Shown piece by piece: positions 52,960-61,594 of a stretch of DNA of 64,000 nt. The translations under genes and the position numbers were made by a program. The notes under the pieces are model-generated. The model saw only the letters and a list, made by a program, of their open reading frames with translations. It had not been told where the DNA came from and ran no database searches. The stretch lies in assembly GCA_963839745.1 (NCBI GenBank), contig CAWIWC010000015.1:1-64000 (forward strand), written 5' to 3'. Each line of letters opens with the position of its first letter. Position 1 is the first letter of the stretch. The stretch is from JAIBJN01 sp963839745. GTDB taxonomy: Bacteria; Actinomycetota; Thermoleophilia; Gaiellales; Gaiellaceae.

Positions 52960-53531
52960 CCAGACAGGGTGGCGATCACGCCGGACACGAAGCGGTCGAG
53001 ATCATCCAGCGTCCCGTCGTTGACGTACACGAAGTCCGCGCGCTTCGCCTTCTCCTCGTCCGGGATCAGTCGCTGCTCGCGGTCCTGGAGCGGCCCGATG
53101 CGGCGGGAGATGCGCACTTCGGCAGGCGCGGTCACGACCACCACCTTGTCGAATCGCGTCTCACCGCCCACCTCGTAGAGGAGCGGAACCTCGGTCACGC
53201 ACACGGCGGGAGGGTCGGGCTGCTCGGCCAGCTCCTCGCGCCAGCCGAGGTAGCGGGTGACCACGAGCGGGTGCAGCAGGTTCTCCAGCCACGCCAGCGC
53301 AGGTGGGTCGGAGAAGACGATCCGCCCGACCTTGCCGCGGTCGATCTCGCCGTCGTCGCCCAGAACCTCCTCCCCCAGCCGCTCGACGACCGCGCGCTTC
53401 ACCTCGCCGTTCTCGCGCAGGAGCTCGTGGACGATCTCGTCGCTCGAGATGACCGCGGCGCCGTGGCGCTCGAACGCGCGCAGCGTCTCGGACTTGCCCG
53501 CGCCGATCCCGCCCGTGACGGCTACCGCCAC
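52956..53531 (-). CDS. coaE: Dephospho-CoA kinase
   Basis: 191 residues: VAVTGGIGAGKSETLRAFER (P-loop), AAVISSDEIVHELL, GRIVFSDPPALAWLENLLHP, VTEVPLLYEVGGETRFDKVV. It performs the last step of CoA synthesis, and so connects with panB/panC elsewhere in the window. GTG 53531 follows the rpsA stop by 10 nt. rpsA-coaE adjacency is typical for actinobacteria. Confidence 0.94.
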   Translation of the reverse strand: MAVAVTGGIGAGKSETLRAFERHGAAVISSDEIVHELLRENGEVKRAVVERLGEEVLGDDGEIDRGKVGRIVFSDPPALAWLENLLHPLVVTRYLGWREELAEQPDPPAVCVTEVPLLYEVGGETRFDKVVVVTAPAEVRISRRIGPLQDREQRLIPDEEKAKRADFVYVNDGTLDDLDRFVSGVIATLSG

Positions 53532-53541
53532 GGGACGGCGG

Positions 53542-55146
53542 CTACTGCTCGTCGTCCTCAGACGGGGCGGCGTCGCCTTCGGCGACGGCATCGTCGGCAG
53601 GAGCCTCGTCGGTCTCGGTCGGCCCGTGCTCGAGCTCGGGCGGATCGCCGAGCACGGCCTGCTCCTCGCCCTCGGCGGCGGTTTCCTCGGCGGCCTCGGC
53701 CACCGGCTCCTCGGCCTCGGGCGTAGCCTCCTCGGCGACCTCGGCCACCGGCTCCTCGGCCTCGGGCGTAGTCTCCTCGGCGACCTCGGCCACCGGCTCC
53801 TCGGCGGGCTCCTCAGCCGCGGGCGCGGCCTCCTCGACGACCTCCTCCTCGGGCACGCCGACGGCCTCGGCCTCGGAGACGGGCTCGTCTGCCGGCTCGG
53901 CCTCGGCGGCAGGGGCGGCCTCCGCGGCAGCCTCGGCCTCGGCGGCCGGCTGCTCCGTGAAGACCTCCTCGGAGAGCCCCAGGTCGGGCGTCGCGTCCTC
54001 GCCGATTCCAGGCCGGGCCGACTCGCCCTCCTCGACGCGCTTGAGGGAAAGCGAGAGTCGCCGGCGCTCGGCGTCCATCTCGATGATCTTCGCCCTGACG
54101 GTCTCGCCCTGCTGGACGATCTCGCGGGGGTTCTCGACGTGGTGCGCCGCGAGCTCGGAGATGTGCACGAGGCCCTCGACGCCGGGGACGACCTCGACGA
54201 ACGCGCCGAAGGTGACCACCTTCGTGACGCGGCCCTCGACGACGTCCCCCTGCTCGTACGCGTCGATCACCTGCTGCCAGGGATCCGACTGTGTCTGCTT
54301 GAGCCCGAGCGAGATCCGCTGACGGTCGCGGTCGATGTCGAGCACCTTGACCCGCACCTCCTGCCCGATCTCGAGCAGCTCGGACGGGTGGTTCACATGG
54401 CTCCACGAGAGCTCGGAGATGTGGATGAGGCCGTCGATGCCCTCGAGGTCGACGAAGGCGCCGAAGTCGACGATGTTCGAGATCGTGCCCTCGACGACGT
54501 CGCCGGGCGAGAGCCGGTCGAGGATCGCCTGGCGCATCTCGCGCCGCTCCTCCTCCAGCACCGCGCGCCTGGAGAGGACGACGTTGTTGCGGCTGCGGTT
54601 GAGCTCGATCACCTTGCAGCGCAGGGTCTGCGACATGAACTCGTCCAGGTCCTGGACGCGGCGGATGTCGACGAGGGACGCCGGCAGGAAGCCGCGCACG
54701 CCCAGGTCGAGGATCAGCCCGCCCTTGACCACCTCGATGACCGTTCCCTCCACGGGCTCGCCGCTCTCGGCGGCGCCCTCGATGCGCTTCCAGGCCATCT
54801 CGAAGCGCGCCCGCTTCTTGGAGAGGATCAGGCGTCCCTCGGCATCCTCCTTCGTCATCACGAGCGCGTCGATCTCGTCGCCGAGGTTGACCTCGTCGGC
54901 CGGGTTGACCGAACGGCGGATCGAGAGCTCCGAGACGGGGATGACGCCTTCGGACTTGTAGCCGATGTCGACGAGGACCTCGTCCTTGTCGACGCGGACG
55001 ACCTTGCCCCGCACGACCTCCCCCTCGTTGATGACGGGGAACGTCGCGTCGTAGTCTGGGATCAGCTCGCCGTCCGGACCGGTGGTCCAGACGTCATCGT
55101 CTGTCTTCGGGATTTCTGCTTCGGTGGTCGTGTCGTTCGAAACCAT
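53542..55146 (-). CDS. rpsA: 30S ribosomal protein S1 with a long acidic repeat tail
   Basis: 534 residues. Four S1 RNA-binding domains occupy about residues 38-105 (VVRGKVVRVDKDEVLVDIGY), 122-190 (VEGTVIEVVKGGLILDLGVR), 208-276 (VVEGTISNIVDFGAFVDLEG) and 293-363 (VVEGRVTKVVTFGAFVEVVP). From residue 364 the chain is Ala/Glu/Pro-rich and acidic, with three 15-residue repeats. S1 helps mRNA load onto the ribosome. TATAAT sits 12 nt before ATG 55146, so its own leader is very short. Confidence 0.96.
   Translation of the reverse strand: MVSNDTTTEAEIPKTDDDVWTTGPDGELIPDYDATFPVINEGEVVRGKVVRVDKDEVLVDIGYKSEGVIPVSELSIRRSVNPADEVNLGDEIDALVMTKEDAEGRLILSKKRARFEMAWKRIEGAAESGEPVEGTVIEVVKGGLILDLGVRGFLPASLVDIRRVQDLDEFMSQTLRCKVIELNRSRNNVVLSRRAVLEEERREMRQAILDRLSPGDVVEGTISNIVDFGAFVDLEGIDGLIHISELSWSHVNHPSELLEIGQEVRVKVLDIDRDRQRISLGLKQTQSDPWQQVIDAYEQGDVVEGRVTKVVTFGAFVEVVPGVEGLVHISELAAHHVENPREIVQQGETVRAKIIEMDAERRRLSLSLKRVEEGESARPGIGEDATPDLGLSEEVFTEQPAAEAEAAAEAAPAAEAEPADEPVSEAEAVGVPEEEVVEEAAPAAEEPAEEPVAEVAEETTPEAEEPVAEVAEEATPEAEEPVAEAAEETAAEGEEQAVLGDPPELEHGPTETDEAPADDAVAEGDAAPSEDDEQ
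53682..53816 (-). repeat. Three tandem 45-bp repeats in the rpsA tail
   Basis: Units start at 53682, 53727 and 53772 with exactly 45-bp spacing. Each encodes a version of EEPVAEVAEETTPEA; the second and third differ at few bases. They extend the acidic C-terminal tail of S1. Confidence 0.9.
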
Positions 55147-55158
55147 GCGGGATCGCGC

Positions 55159-55164
55159 ATTATA
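55159..55164 (-). promoter_or_regulatory. -10 element for rpsA (consensus TATAAT)
   Basis: A perfect TATAAT on the minus strand, 12 nt before ATG 55146, giving an expected leader of about 5 nt. The overlapping plus-strand TATAGC (55161-55166) is 9 nt before the divergent start at 55176. Confidence 0.6.
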
Positions 55165-55175
55165 GCCAGGGTCTC

Positions 55176-56177
55176 GTGAAAGGCCGCGACCTCCTCATCC
55201 TTGCCGCCGTCCTGCTTCTGGGAGGGTTCGCCGTGGCCGACGTCCTGCGGGATAGCGCGACGTCGGAGCCCCGCGAGGCACGGCCGCCGGCGACCGAGCC
55301 CGCGACGACGTCGACCGAGGAGGAGCCGGCGCTCCGGCAGCTGCCGCCCGTGCCCGGGGTGGCAGGCGACTTCACCTTCACGGAGGTCGGGTCGTGCGCG
55401 GTGCGCGAGGTTGACCTGCCGACCGGCCTGGTCTACCTCAACGTGGTCAGGGCATCGACCTGCGAGCTGTGGGCGGCCCCGGTGACGGCGAAGGTCGCGG
55501 TCGGCATCGGCGAGCCACGAGGCGACGCGGTGCCCTTCCGCTTCATCGACCTCTCGGCGCCGGGCGTCGAGCTCGGCGGCGGCGAGGCGCTCTTCGGCGC
55601 ACTGGTCTGGAGCGAGGACGGCCAGCGGGCGGCGTGGTGCACCGGGCAGCGGATCGGGTTCGACCTCGAGCTCGGCTCCCGCCGGCGCCAGCTTCCCGAC
55701 TGCCCCACGGCTTACTCCCCCGACGGCGAGGTCGTGTACGCGCGAGGCGACCGGCTCTTCGTCGAGGACCGCCCGGGCCTCCAGGCGTCGGGGACGATCA
55801 CGAAGGTGCACTACGGGAGCGACGGCTCGGTCGCCGTCGTCGTCGAGGGGCGGCGAATCGAGCGCTACGTGGACGGCGAGCTGGCCGACGCGCTCGACCT
55901 CCAGGAGCGCTACCACGGCCGCCAGCCCACGTTCTCCCCGGACAACTGCTCCGCAGCGTACCGCGCGGGCGACCGGATCAGGATCCTCGACGTCGGCTGC
56001 TCGCGCCTCGGCCCGAACGGCACCGTGTTCCCGGGCCACGCCGCCGCCTGGTCGTCGGACGGCGAGTGGATCGCGATCGGCGGACCGACCGAGGTCACCT
56101 TCTACGACCTGACGGGCACCGCCGAGCCCGTCGTCTGGGACGTCGGCGCCATCCAGCTCGCCTGGCGCCGCAGATAG
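55176..56177 (+). CDS. Membrane-anchored beta-propeller-like protein of unknown function
   Basis: 333 residues: one N-terminal membrane helix (LLILAAVLLLGGFAVADVL), a Pro/Thr/Glu linker, and a long beta-rich outer domain with repeated strand-turn units such as LVWSEDGQRAAWCTG, TAYSPDGEVVYARG, VHYGSDGSVAVVVEGRR, PTFSPDNCSAAYRAGD, AAWSSDGEWIAIGG. These look like TolB/WD-type propeller blades. The gene sits alone between polA and rpsA, divergent from rpsA and convergent with polA, with only 3 nt to the polA stop. No known function. Confidence 0.78.
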   Translation: MKGRDLLILAAVLLLGGFAVADVLRDSATSEPREARPPATEPATTSTEEEPALRQLPPVPGVAGDFTFTEVGSCAVREVDLPTGLVYLNVVRASTCELWAAPVTAKVAVGIGEPRGDAVPFRFIDLSAPGVELGGGEALFGALVWSEDGQRAAWCTGQRIGFDLELGSRRRQLPDCPTAYSPDGEVVYARGDRLFVEDRPGLQASGTITKVHYGSDGSVAVVVEGRRIERYVDGELADALDLQERYHGRQPTFSPDNCSAAYRAGDRIRILDVGCSRLGPNGTVFPGHAAAWSSDGEWIAIGGPTEVTFYDLTGTAEPVVWDVGAIQLAWRRR

Positions 56178-56180
56178 GGA

Positions 56181-58748
56181 CTAGCTCTTTGCCTCGTTCC
56201 AGTCGTCGCCGACGCCGATGTCGACGGCGAGCGGCGGGTCGAGCGGGTAGGCGCCGCACATCTCTTCGCGCACGAGGTCCTTGACCGCAGACGTCTCGAC
56301 CTCGGGCACCTCGAGCAGGAGCTCGTCGTGCACCTGGAGGACGAGGCGAGCAGCGCGGCCCTCGTCGCGCAGGCGCTTGTGAATAGCGACCATCGCCGCC
56401 TTGATCACGTCCGCAGCGGTGCCCTGCATGACGAAGTTGACGGCGAGTCGCTCGCCGAAGCCGCGGGTCTGGCGGTTGCGGGCCTTGAGCTCGGGCACCG
56501 GTCGCCGGCGCCCGAAGAGCGTCGTCGCGTGCCCGTCGCGCTCGGCCTGCTCGATCGTGCGCTGGATGAAGTCCTGGACGTGCGGGAAGCGCGCGAGGTA
56601 GGTGTCTATATATGTCTGGGCTTCCTCGCGCGGGATGTCGAGATTCTCCGACAGCCCGAACGCGGAGATCCCATAGATGATCCCGAAGTTGACCATCTTG
56701 GCCACGTTGCGCTCGTCCTTCGTCAGCTCGGAGCGCTCCTTTCCGAGCACCTCCGCGGCCGTCGCTGCGTGGATGTCCTCGCCGCGCGCGAACGCCTCCC
56801 TGAGCTTCGGCTCGCCCGAGACGTGCGCGAGGATTCGTAGCTCGACCTGCGAGTAGTCGGCCGAGAGCAGCCGGAAGCCCGACTCGGCGACGAACGCGCT
56901 CCGGATCTCCCTCCCCAGCTCCGTGCGAATGGGGATCGCCTGGAGGTTCGGGCTCGACGTCGAGAGGCGGCCCGTGGAGGCGACCGCCTGGTTGATGCTC
57001 GTGTGCAGGCGCCCGTCCTCGGCCGAGATCAGGCTCGGCAGGGGCCCGAGGTAGGTGTTCAGGAGCTTCGAGTACTCGCGCCACTCCTCGATCACGGGGA
57101 CGATCTCGTGGTCGCCCCGGATCGCGCGCAGCACGCGCGCGTCGGTCGAGTAGCCCGTCTTCCCCTTGCGCCCGGCGGTGAGGCCGAGCTTCTCGAAGAG
57201 GATGCGGGCGACCTGCTGTGTCGAGCCGAGCACGAACTCCTCGCCCGCGAGCTCGTGCGCGCGGGCCTCGAGCTCCTCGATGCGGTCGGCGAGGCGCGCG
57301 GTGATCTCGCCCATCCGATACGTGTCGATGCGCACGCCGACGTCCTCCATCGCCGCGAGGACGCCCGTCAGCGGGAGCTCGACCTCACGGTAGAGCGGGT
57401 CCAGCCCGCGCTCGGCGATCCGGGCCCGGAGCTGGGGGTCGAGCCGGAGCGTCGCCGCCGCCTGGCGGACGAGCGCGGCGGTCTCCTCGTCCGTGGCCGG
57501 CTCGGGGACGAGCTCGACGCCGTACTCGGCCGCGAGGTCGTCGAGGACGTACGTCGAGCGCCCGGGCTCGATCAGGTACGCCATGAGCAGTGTGTCGTCA
57601 GTGGCCTCGAGCCGCGCGGCCTTGGCGTCGTGGACGATCAGCGCGGCGTCGCGCAGGCGCTTGCCGCTCTCGGGGGACCACGCGCCGACGACAACCGCCT
57701 CCCCCTCGCGCGCGAGCGCGAAGCGTCCGTCGTGCACCTGGATCGCGGCCTGCCCAGGGCCGGCGGGCAGCTCGCCCTCGACCCACGGCACCTCGACGCC
57801 GGTCACCTCGACCGGCGCAGCCGGGATCGCCTCGTCCAGCTCGTCGACCCGGCCGAGCAGGTTCCGGAACTCGAATCGCCGGAAGATCTCCTTCAGCTGG
57901 GAGCGGTCGGGCGGCGAGAGCACGAGCTGGGCCGGGTCGACGTCCAGCGGCAGGTCACGGCGCATCGTGGCGAGCACCTTCGACCCGCGCGCCTGGTCGG
58001 CGTGCTCGCGGAGGTTCTTCGCACGGGCCGGCGAGAGCTCGTCGACGTGCTCGAGCACGCCCTCGAGCGAGCCGTACTGCGCGATCAACTGGCCCGCGGT
58101 CTTGTCCCCGATGCCGGGGACGCCGGGGATGTTGTCGGACGTGTCTCCCTTGAGCCCGATGAAGTCGGGCACCTGCTCCGGCGTGACGCCGTAGCGGGCG
58201 AAGACGCGCTCAGGCGTGTAGACGTGCACGTCGGCGACGCCGCGCGGCGTCATCATCAGGCAGACGTCTTCGGTGCAGAGCTGGAACGCGTCGCGGTCGG
58301 TGGAGACGACGCAGGTCTTCACGGCCGCCTCGTCGGCGCGCGTGGCGAGCGTGGCGATGACGTCGTCCGCCTCCCAACCCTCGAACTCGAGGTTCACGTA
58401 GCCGAACGCCTCCACGATCGGCCGGAAGTGCGGGAACTGCTCCCGCAGGAGGTCGGGCATTGGCCGGCGCTCGATCTTGTACTCGGGCGAGAGCTCCTTG
58501 CGGTGGACCGGGCTCGTGTCCCAGGCGACCGCGACGCCCTTCGGCCGGTAGTCGGAGAGCAGCTTGAAGAGCATGTTCGTAAACCCCAGGAGCGCGTTCG
58601 TCGGGAAGCCCTCCGTGGTCGCCAGCTCCTCGGGGAGGGCGAAGTACGCGCGGTAGGCGAGGTTGTTGCCGTCGACGAGGAAGAGCTCGGCGTCGCGGGC
58701 CGGCGCGTCGTCGACCTGAAGCTCGGCCCCGGTCAGCGTCTTGGGCAT
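56181..58748 (-). CDS. polA: DNA polymerase I
   Basis: 855 residues. The 5'-nuclease domain (LFLVDGNNLAYRAYFAL, WEADDVIATLATRADE, GDTSDNIPGVPGIGDKTAGQ) covers about residues 20-300. The middle domain lacks the D-x-E proofreading motif, so 3'-5' exonuclease activity is probably absent, as in Taq. The polymerase has motif A LLSADYSQVELRILAH, the O-helix RNVAKMVNFGIIYGISAFGL and motif C LVLQVHDELLLEVP. It fills gaps in excision repair and removes RNA primers. TAGACT is 6 nt before ATG 58748. Confidence 0.97.
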   Translation of the reverse strand: MPKTLTGAELQVDDAPARDAELFLVDGNNLAYRAYFALPEELATTEGFPTNALLGFTNMLFKLLSDYRPKGVAVAWDTSPVHRKELSPEYKIERRPMPDLLREQFPHFRPIVEAFGYVNLEFEGWEADDVIATLATRADEAAVKTCVVSTDRDAFQLCTEDVCLMMTPRGVADVHVYTPERVFARYGVTPEQVPDFIGLKGDTSDNIPGVPGIGDKTAGQLIAQYGSLEGVLEHVDELSPARAKNLREHADQARGSKVLATMRRDLPLDVDPAQLVLSPPDRSQLKEIFRRFEFRNLLGRVDELDEAIPAAPVEVTGVEVPWVEGELPAGPGQAAIQVHDGRFALAREGEAVVVGAWSPESGKRLRDAALIVHDAKAARLEATDDTLLMAYLIEPGRSTYVLDDLAAEYGVELVPEPATDEETAALVRQAAATLRLDPQLRARIAERGLDPLYREVELPLTGVLAAMEDVGVRIDTYRMGEITARLADRIEELEARAHELAGEEFVLGSTQQVARILFEKLGLTAGRKGKTGYSTDARVLRAIRGDHEIVPVIEEWREYSKLLNTYLGPLPSLISAEDGRLHTSINQAVASTGRLSTSSPNLQAIPIRTELGREIRSAFVAESGFRLLSADYSQVELRILAHVSGEPKLREAFARGEDIHAATAAEVLGKERSELTKDERNVAKMVNFGIIYGISAFGLSENLDIPREEAQTYIDTYLARFPHVQDFIQRTIEQAERDGHATTLFGRRRPVPELKARNRQTRGFGERLAVNFVMQGTAADVIKAAMVAIHKRLRDEGRAARLVLQVHDELLLEVPEVETSAVKDLVREEMCGAYPLDPPLAVDIGVGDDWNEAKS

Positions 58749-58754
58749 GCCCCG

Positions 58755-58760
58755 AGTCTA
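58755..58760 (-). promoter_or_regulatory. -10 element for polA
   Basis: TAGACT on the minus strand, 6 nt before ATG 58748, and the same sequence and distance as at uvrA. It separates polA from the liv operon, which ends only 31 nt upstream. Confidence 0.5.
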
Positions 58761-58779
58761 TTCGGGGGCGGCCGGCGCG

Positions 58780-59559
58780 CTAGTCCATGCCGAGGTAGGC
58801 CTTCTGGACCCGCTCGTTGCTGGCGAGCGCGCCCGCCTCGTCGGTGAGCGCGATCTGGCCCGTCTCCATCACGTAGCCGCGGCTCGCCACGTTGAGGGCC
58901 ATGAGCGCGTTCTGCTCGACGAGGAGGATCGGCGTGCCCTGCTGGTTGATCTCGACGACGATCTCGAAGATCTTCTCCACGAAGATCGGCGCGAGGCCCA
59001 TGGAGGGCTCGTCGAGCATGAGCAGCTTCGGCTTCGCCATCAGCGCCCGGCCCATGGCGACCATCTGCTGCTCGCCTCCGGAGAGGGTGCCGGCATGCTG
59101 CGACTTCCGCTCGGCCAGGCGCGGGAAGAGCGTGTAGACGCGGTCGAGGTCGTCCTTGAAGGTCGAGCGGTCCTTCAGCTGGAACGTGCCCATCTCGAGG
59201 TTCTCGAGCACGGTCATGCGGGGAAAGAGCTTCCGCCCCTCGGGCGACTGGGAGATCCCCAGGGCCACGACCTTGTGCGGCGCGGCGTTCGTGATGTCCT
59301 GTCCCTGGAAGCGGATCGTGCCCTTCCGGGGGTGGTTGAGACCGTTGATCGAGCGGAGCGTCGTCGACTTGCCCGCCCCGTTGGCGCCGATCAGCGTCAC
59401 GATCTCGCCTTCGCGGACCTCGATCGTTATCCCCTTCAGGGCGTGGATCGCACCGTAGTAGGTGTGCATGTCCTCGACTTCCAGGATGGCGCCGTTGCGT
59501 CCACCGGCAGGCGCCTGCGCCTGCGCCGGCTGCTGGGGCTCGTTCGGCGACTCGCTCAC
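58780..59559 (-). CDS. livF: Branched-chain amino acid ABC transporter ATPase LivF
   Basis: 259 residues: EVEDMHTYYGAIHALKGITI, Walker A LIGANGAGKSTTLRSINGL, the LivF-type GISQSPEGRKLFPRMTVLEN, signature LSGGEQQMVAMGRALMA, Walker B LLMLDEPSMGLAPIFVEKIF. A Gln/Ala/Pro-rich N-terminal extension of about 24 residues is unusual but in frame. GTG 59559 overlaps the livG stop. Confidence 0.95.
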   Translation of the reverse strand: MSESPNEPQQPAQAQAPAGGRNGAILEVEDMHTYYGAIHALKGITIEVREGEIVTLIGANGAGKSTTLRSINGLNHPRKGTIRFQGQDITNAAPHKVVALGISQSPEGRKLFPRMTVLENLEMGTFQLKDRSTFKDDLDRVYTLFPRLAERKSQHAGTLSGGEQQMVAMGRALMAKPKLLMLDEPSMGLAPIFVEKIFEIVVEINQQGTPILLVEQNALMALNVASRGYVMETGQIALTDEAGALASNERVQKAYLGMD

Positions 59560-60347
59560 GATGCCGCTCCCGTCGTCGCTGCCGTTCCGAGATACGCCTC
59601 GATCACTCGCTCGTCGTTCTGCACGTCGGCCGGGGCGCCCTCGGCGATCTTCTCGCCGTAGTCGAGCACGGTGACGCGGTCCGAGATGCCCATCACGACC
59701 TTCATGTCGTGCTCGATCAGAAGCACGGTCAGCCCCTGCTCGTCGCGAAGCTTCGAGGTGAACTCGGTGAACGCCGCGGTCTCCTGCGGGTTCATGCCGG
59801 CGGTCGGCTCGTCCAGCAGGAGGAGCTGCGGATCCGTGGCGAGCGCCCGCGCGACCTCGAGGCGGCGCTGGTCGCCGTACGGGAGGTTGCGCGCAAGGTG
59901 GTTCTCGCGGCCCTTGAGCCCGCAGAAGGCGAGGAGCTCTCGACCGGAGCTGATCGACTCCTTCTCCTCACGGCGAACGCGGGGAGTCCCGAAGATCGAG
60001 CCGAAGATGCCGCCCTTGAGCCGATGGTGCATGCCGACCTGGACGTTCTCGATCGCGGTCATGTACTGGAAGAGGCGGATGTTCTGGAAGGTCCGCCCCA
60101 CGCCGAGCTTCGTGATCTGGTGGGGAGGCTTGCCGGTGATGTCGGTCCCGTTGAACTCGATCAGGCCGGACGTCGGCTTGTAGACGCCCGTGAGCATGTT
60201 GAAAAACGTGGTCTTGCCGGCGCCGTTCGGCCCGATCAGGCCGACGATGCCCTTGCGCGGAATCACGAAGTCCACGTCGTTGACGGCGACGAGGCCGCCG
60301 AACTCCTTCCGAACCTGCTGCACGATGAGAAGGTTGTCCTCGGCCAT
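59556..60347 (-). CDS. livG: Branched-chain amino acid ABC transporter ATPase LivG
   Basis: 263 residues: VRKEFGGLVAVNDVDFVIPR, LIGPNGAGKTTFFNMLTGVY, VGRTFQNIRLFQYMTAIENV, the LivG insertion with GMHHRLKGGIFGSIFGTPRV, YGDQRRLEVARALATDPQLL, and DEPTAGMNPQETAAF. Starts at ATG 60347 (TGATG with livM) or GTG 60350. Confidence 0.95.
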   Translation of the reverse strand: MAEDNLLIVQQVRKEFGGLVAVNDVDFVIPRKGIVGLIGPNGAGKTTFFNMLTGVYKPTSGLIEFNGTDITGKPPHQITKLGVGRTFQNIRLFQYMTAIENVQVGMHHRLKGGIFGSIFGTPRVRREEKESISSGRELLAFCGLKGRENHLARNLPYGDQRRLEVARALATDPQLLLLDEPTAGMNPQETAAFTEFTSKLRDEQGLTVLLIEHDMKVVMGISDRVTVLDYGEKIAEGAPADVQNDERVIEAYLGTAATTGAAS

Positions 60348-61594
60348 CACTCGTGCCGCTCTCCGTAGAGGGTGTCGGAGGCGAGACCGCCCTCCTCGAG
60401 CTCGCGCTTGTGGCGTGATTCCGGTATCAGCCCGACGGGTCGGAAGAGCATCATCAGCACGATGATGACGCCGTAGAGCCCGAACTGAACCTCGGTCACC
60501 TCGAACCTGAGAGGGGTCTCACGGTTGAGCCAGCCGCCGATGTTCGACAGCCCTTCCTGGTTCAGCCACGTGAGGATGGCGCCTGCGAGGACCACGCCCC
60601 AGACGCTCCCCATCCCGCCGAGGATGACCATGCAGAGCAGGAACACGGAGATGTTGAAGTAGAAGTCCGCGGGGAAGGCGCCGCTCTTGAAGCTGGCGTA
60701 GTAGGCGCCTGCGACACCGCCGAAGAAGGCGCCGATCGCATACGACCACGTCTTCGTGCGCATGAGCGGCACGCCCATGGCCGCCGCTGCGGTCTCGTCC
60801 TCCCGGATGGCGACCCAGGCGCGGCCGAGTCGCGAGTCGCGCAGCCGTACCGAGCAGAAGATCGTGATCAGGAGCAGCGCAAGCGCGCTCCAGTAGAAGA
60901 GGTTGACCCGGTCGAACGACTGCTGGAAGTTGATCGGCAGGCCGAGCGACGAGTTCAGGCTATCCCCGAAGCCCGGCGCGTCGATCGGATTGATCCCGAA
61001 GCTGCCGGCCGTGAGGTCGAAGACCCCTGGCCCGGGCCTGACGTCGTCGCCGTTGTTGACGACCTGCGGAATGATCTCGCCGAACCCGAGGGTCACGATC
61101 GCGAGGTAGTCGCCGCGCAGTCGCAGCGTCGGAAGACCGATGAGGATCCCGGCGAGCGCAGTGAGCGCGCCCGCGGCCAGGAGGACGACAAAGATATTGA
61201 TGTGGATGCCGCTCGCCTCGCTCGAAATCCCGACGGAGCCGAAATGGAGCTTCACCTGCTGGAAGTGGCCGGACGCGAGCCACCCGGCGGTGTACGCGCC
61301 GACGGCGTAGAACGCCACGTAGCCGAGGTCGAGCAGCCCGCAGTAGCCGACGACGATGTTGAGGCCGACGGCCATCATGACGAAGATGATCATGATCACG
61401 GCCGTGCCCACGCTCGGGAAGTTCTGGATGACGGGCACGCTGCTGGGCAGGCTGTCGTAGTAGACGGGGTAGAGCGCCGCCACCGAGAGCGCCACGATGC
61501 CGGGAATGAGGCTGCGCGCGCGTGACGGCAGCCGATTCCAAGCGCCGCTCACGCGGTGCCCGAAGCCGGTGGGAGCGGTGCCTTCCGTCGCCAT
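60347..61594 (-). CDS. livM: Branched-chain amino acid ABC transporter permease LivM
   Basis: 415 residues with about ten membrane helices: VGLNIVVGYCGLLDLGYVAF (family signature), YAVGAYTAGWLASG, LPTLRLRGDYLAIVTLGFGE, and the EAA-like LGRAWVAIREDETAAAAMGV. It forms the channel with LivH. ATG 61594 overlaps the livH stop (TGATG). Confidence 0.94.
   Translation of the reverse strand: MATEGTAPTGFGHRVSGAWNRLPSRARSLIPGIVALSVAALYPVYYDSLPSSVPVIQNFPSVGTAVIMIIFVMMAVGLNIVVGYCGLLDLGYVAFYAVGAYTAGWLASGHFQQVKLHFGSVGISSEASGIHINIFVVLLAAGALTALAGILIGLPTLRLRGDYLAIVTLGFGEIIPQVVNNGDDVRPGPGVFDLTAGSFGINPIDAPGFGDSLNSSLGLPINFQQSFDRVNLFYWSALALLLITIFCSVRLRDSRLGRAWVAIREDETAAAAMGVPLMRTKTWSYAIGAFFGGVAGAYYASFKSGAFPADFYFNISVFLLCMVILGGMGSVWGVVLAGAILTWLNQEGLSNIGGWLNRETPLRFEVTEVQFGLYGVIIVLMMLFRPVGLIPESRHKRELEEGGLASDTLYGERHE

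Noticed and set aside
53682..53816. CRISPR-like or satellite array
   Set aside because: The 45-bp units are in frame inside rpsA and have no spacers.
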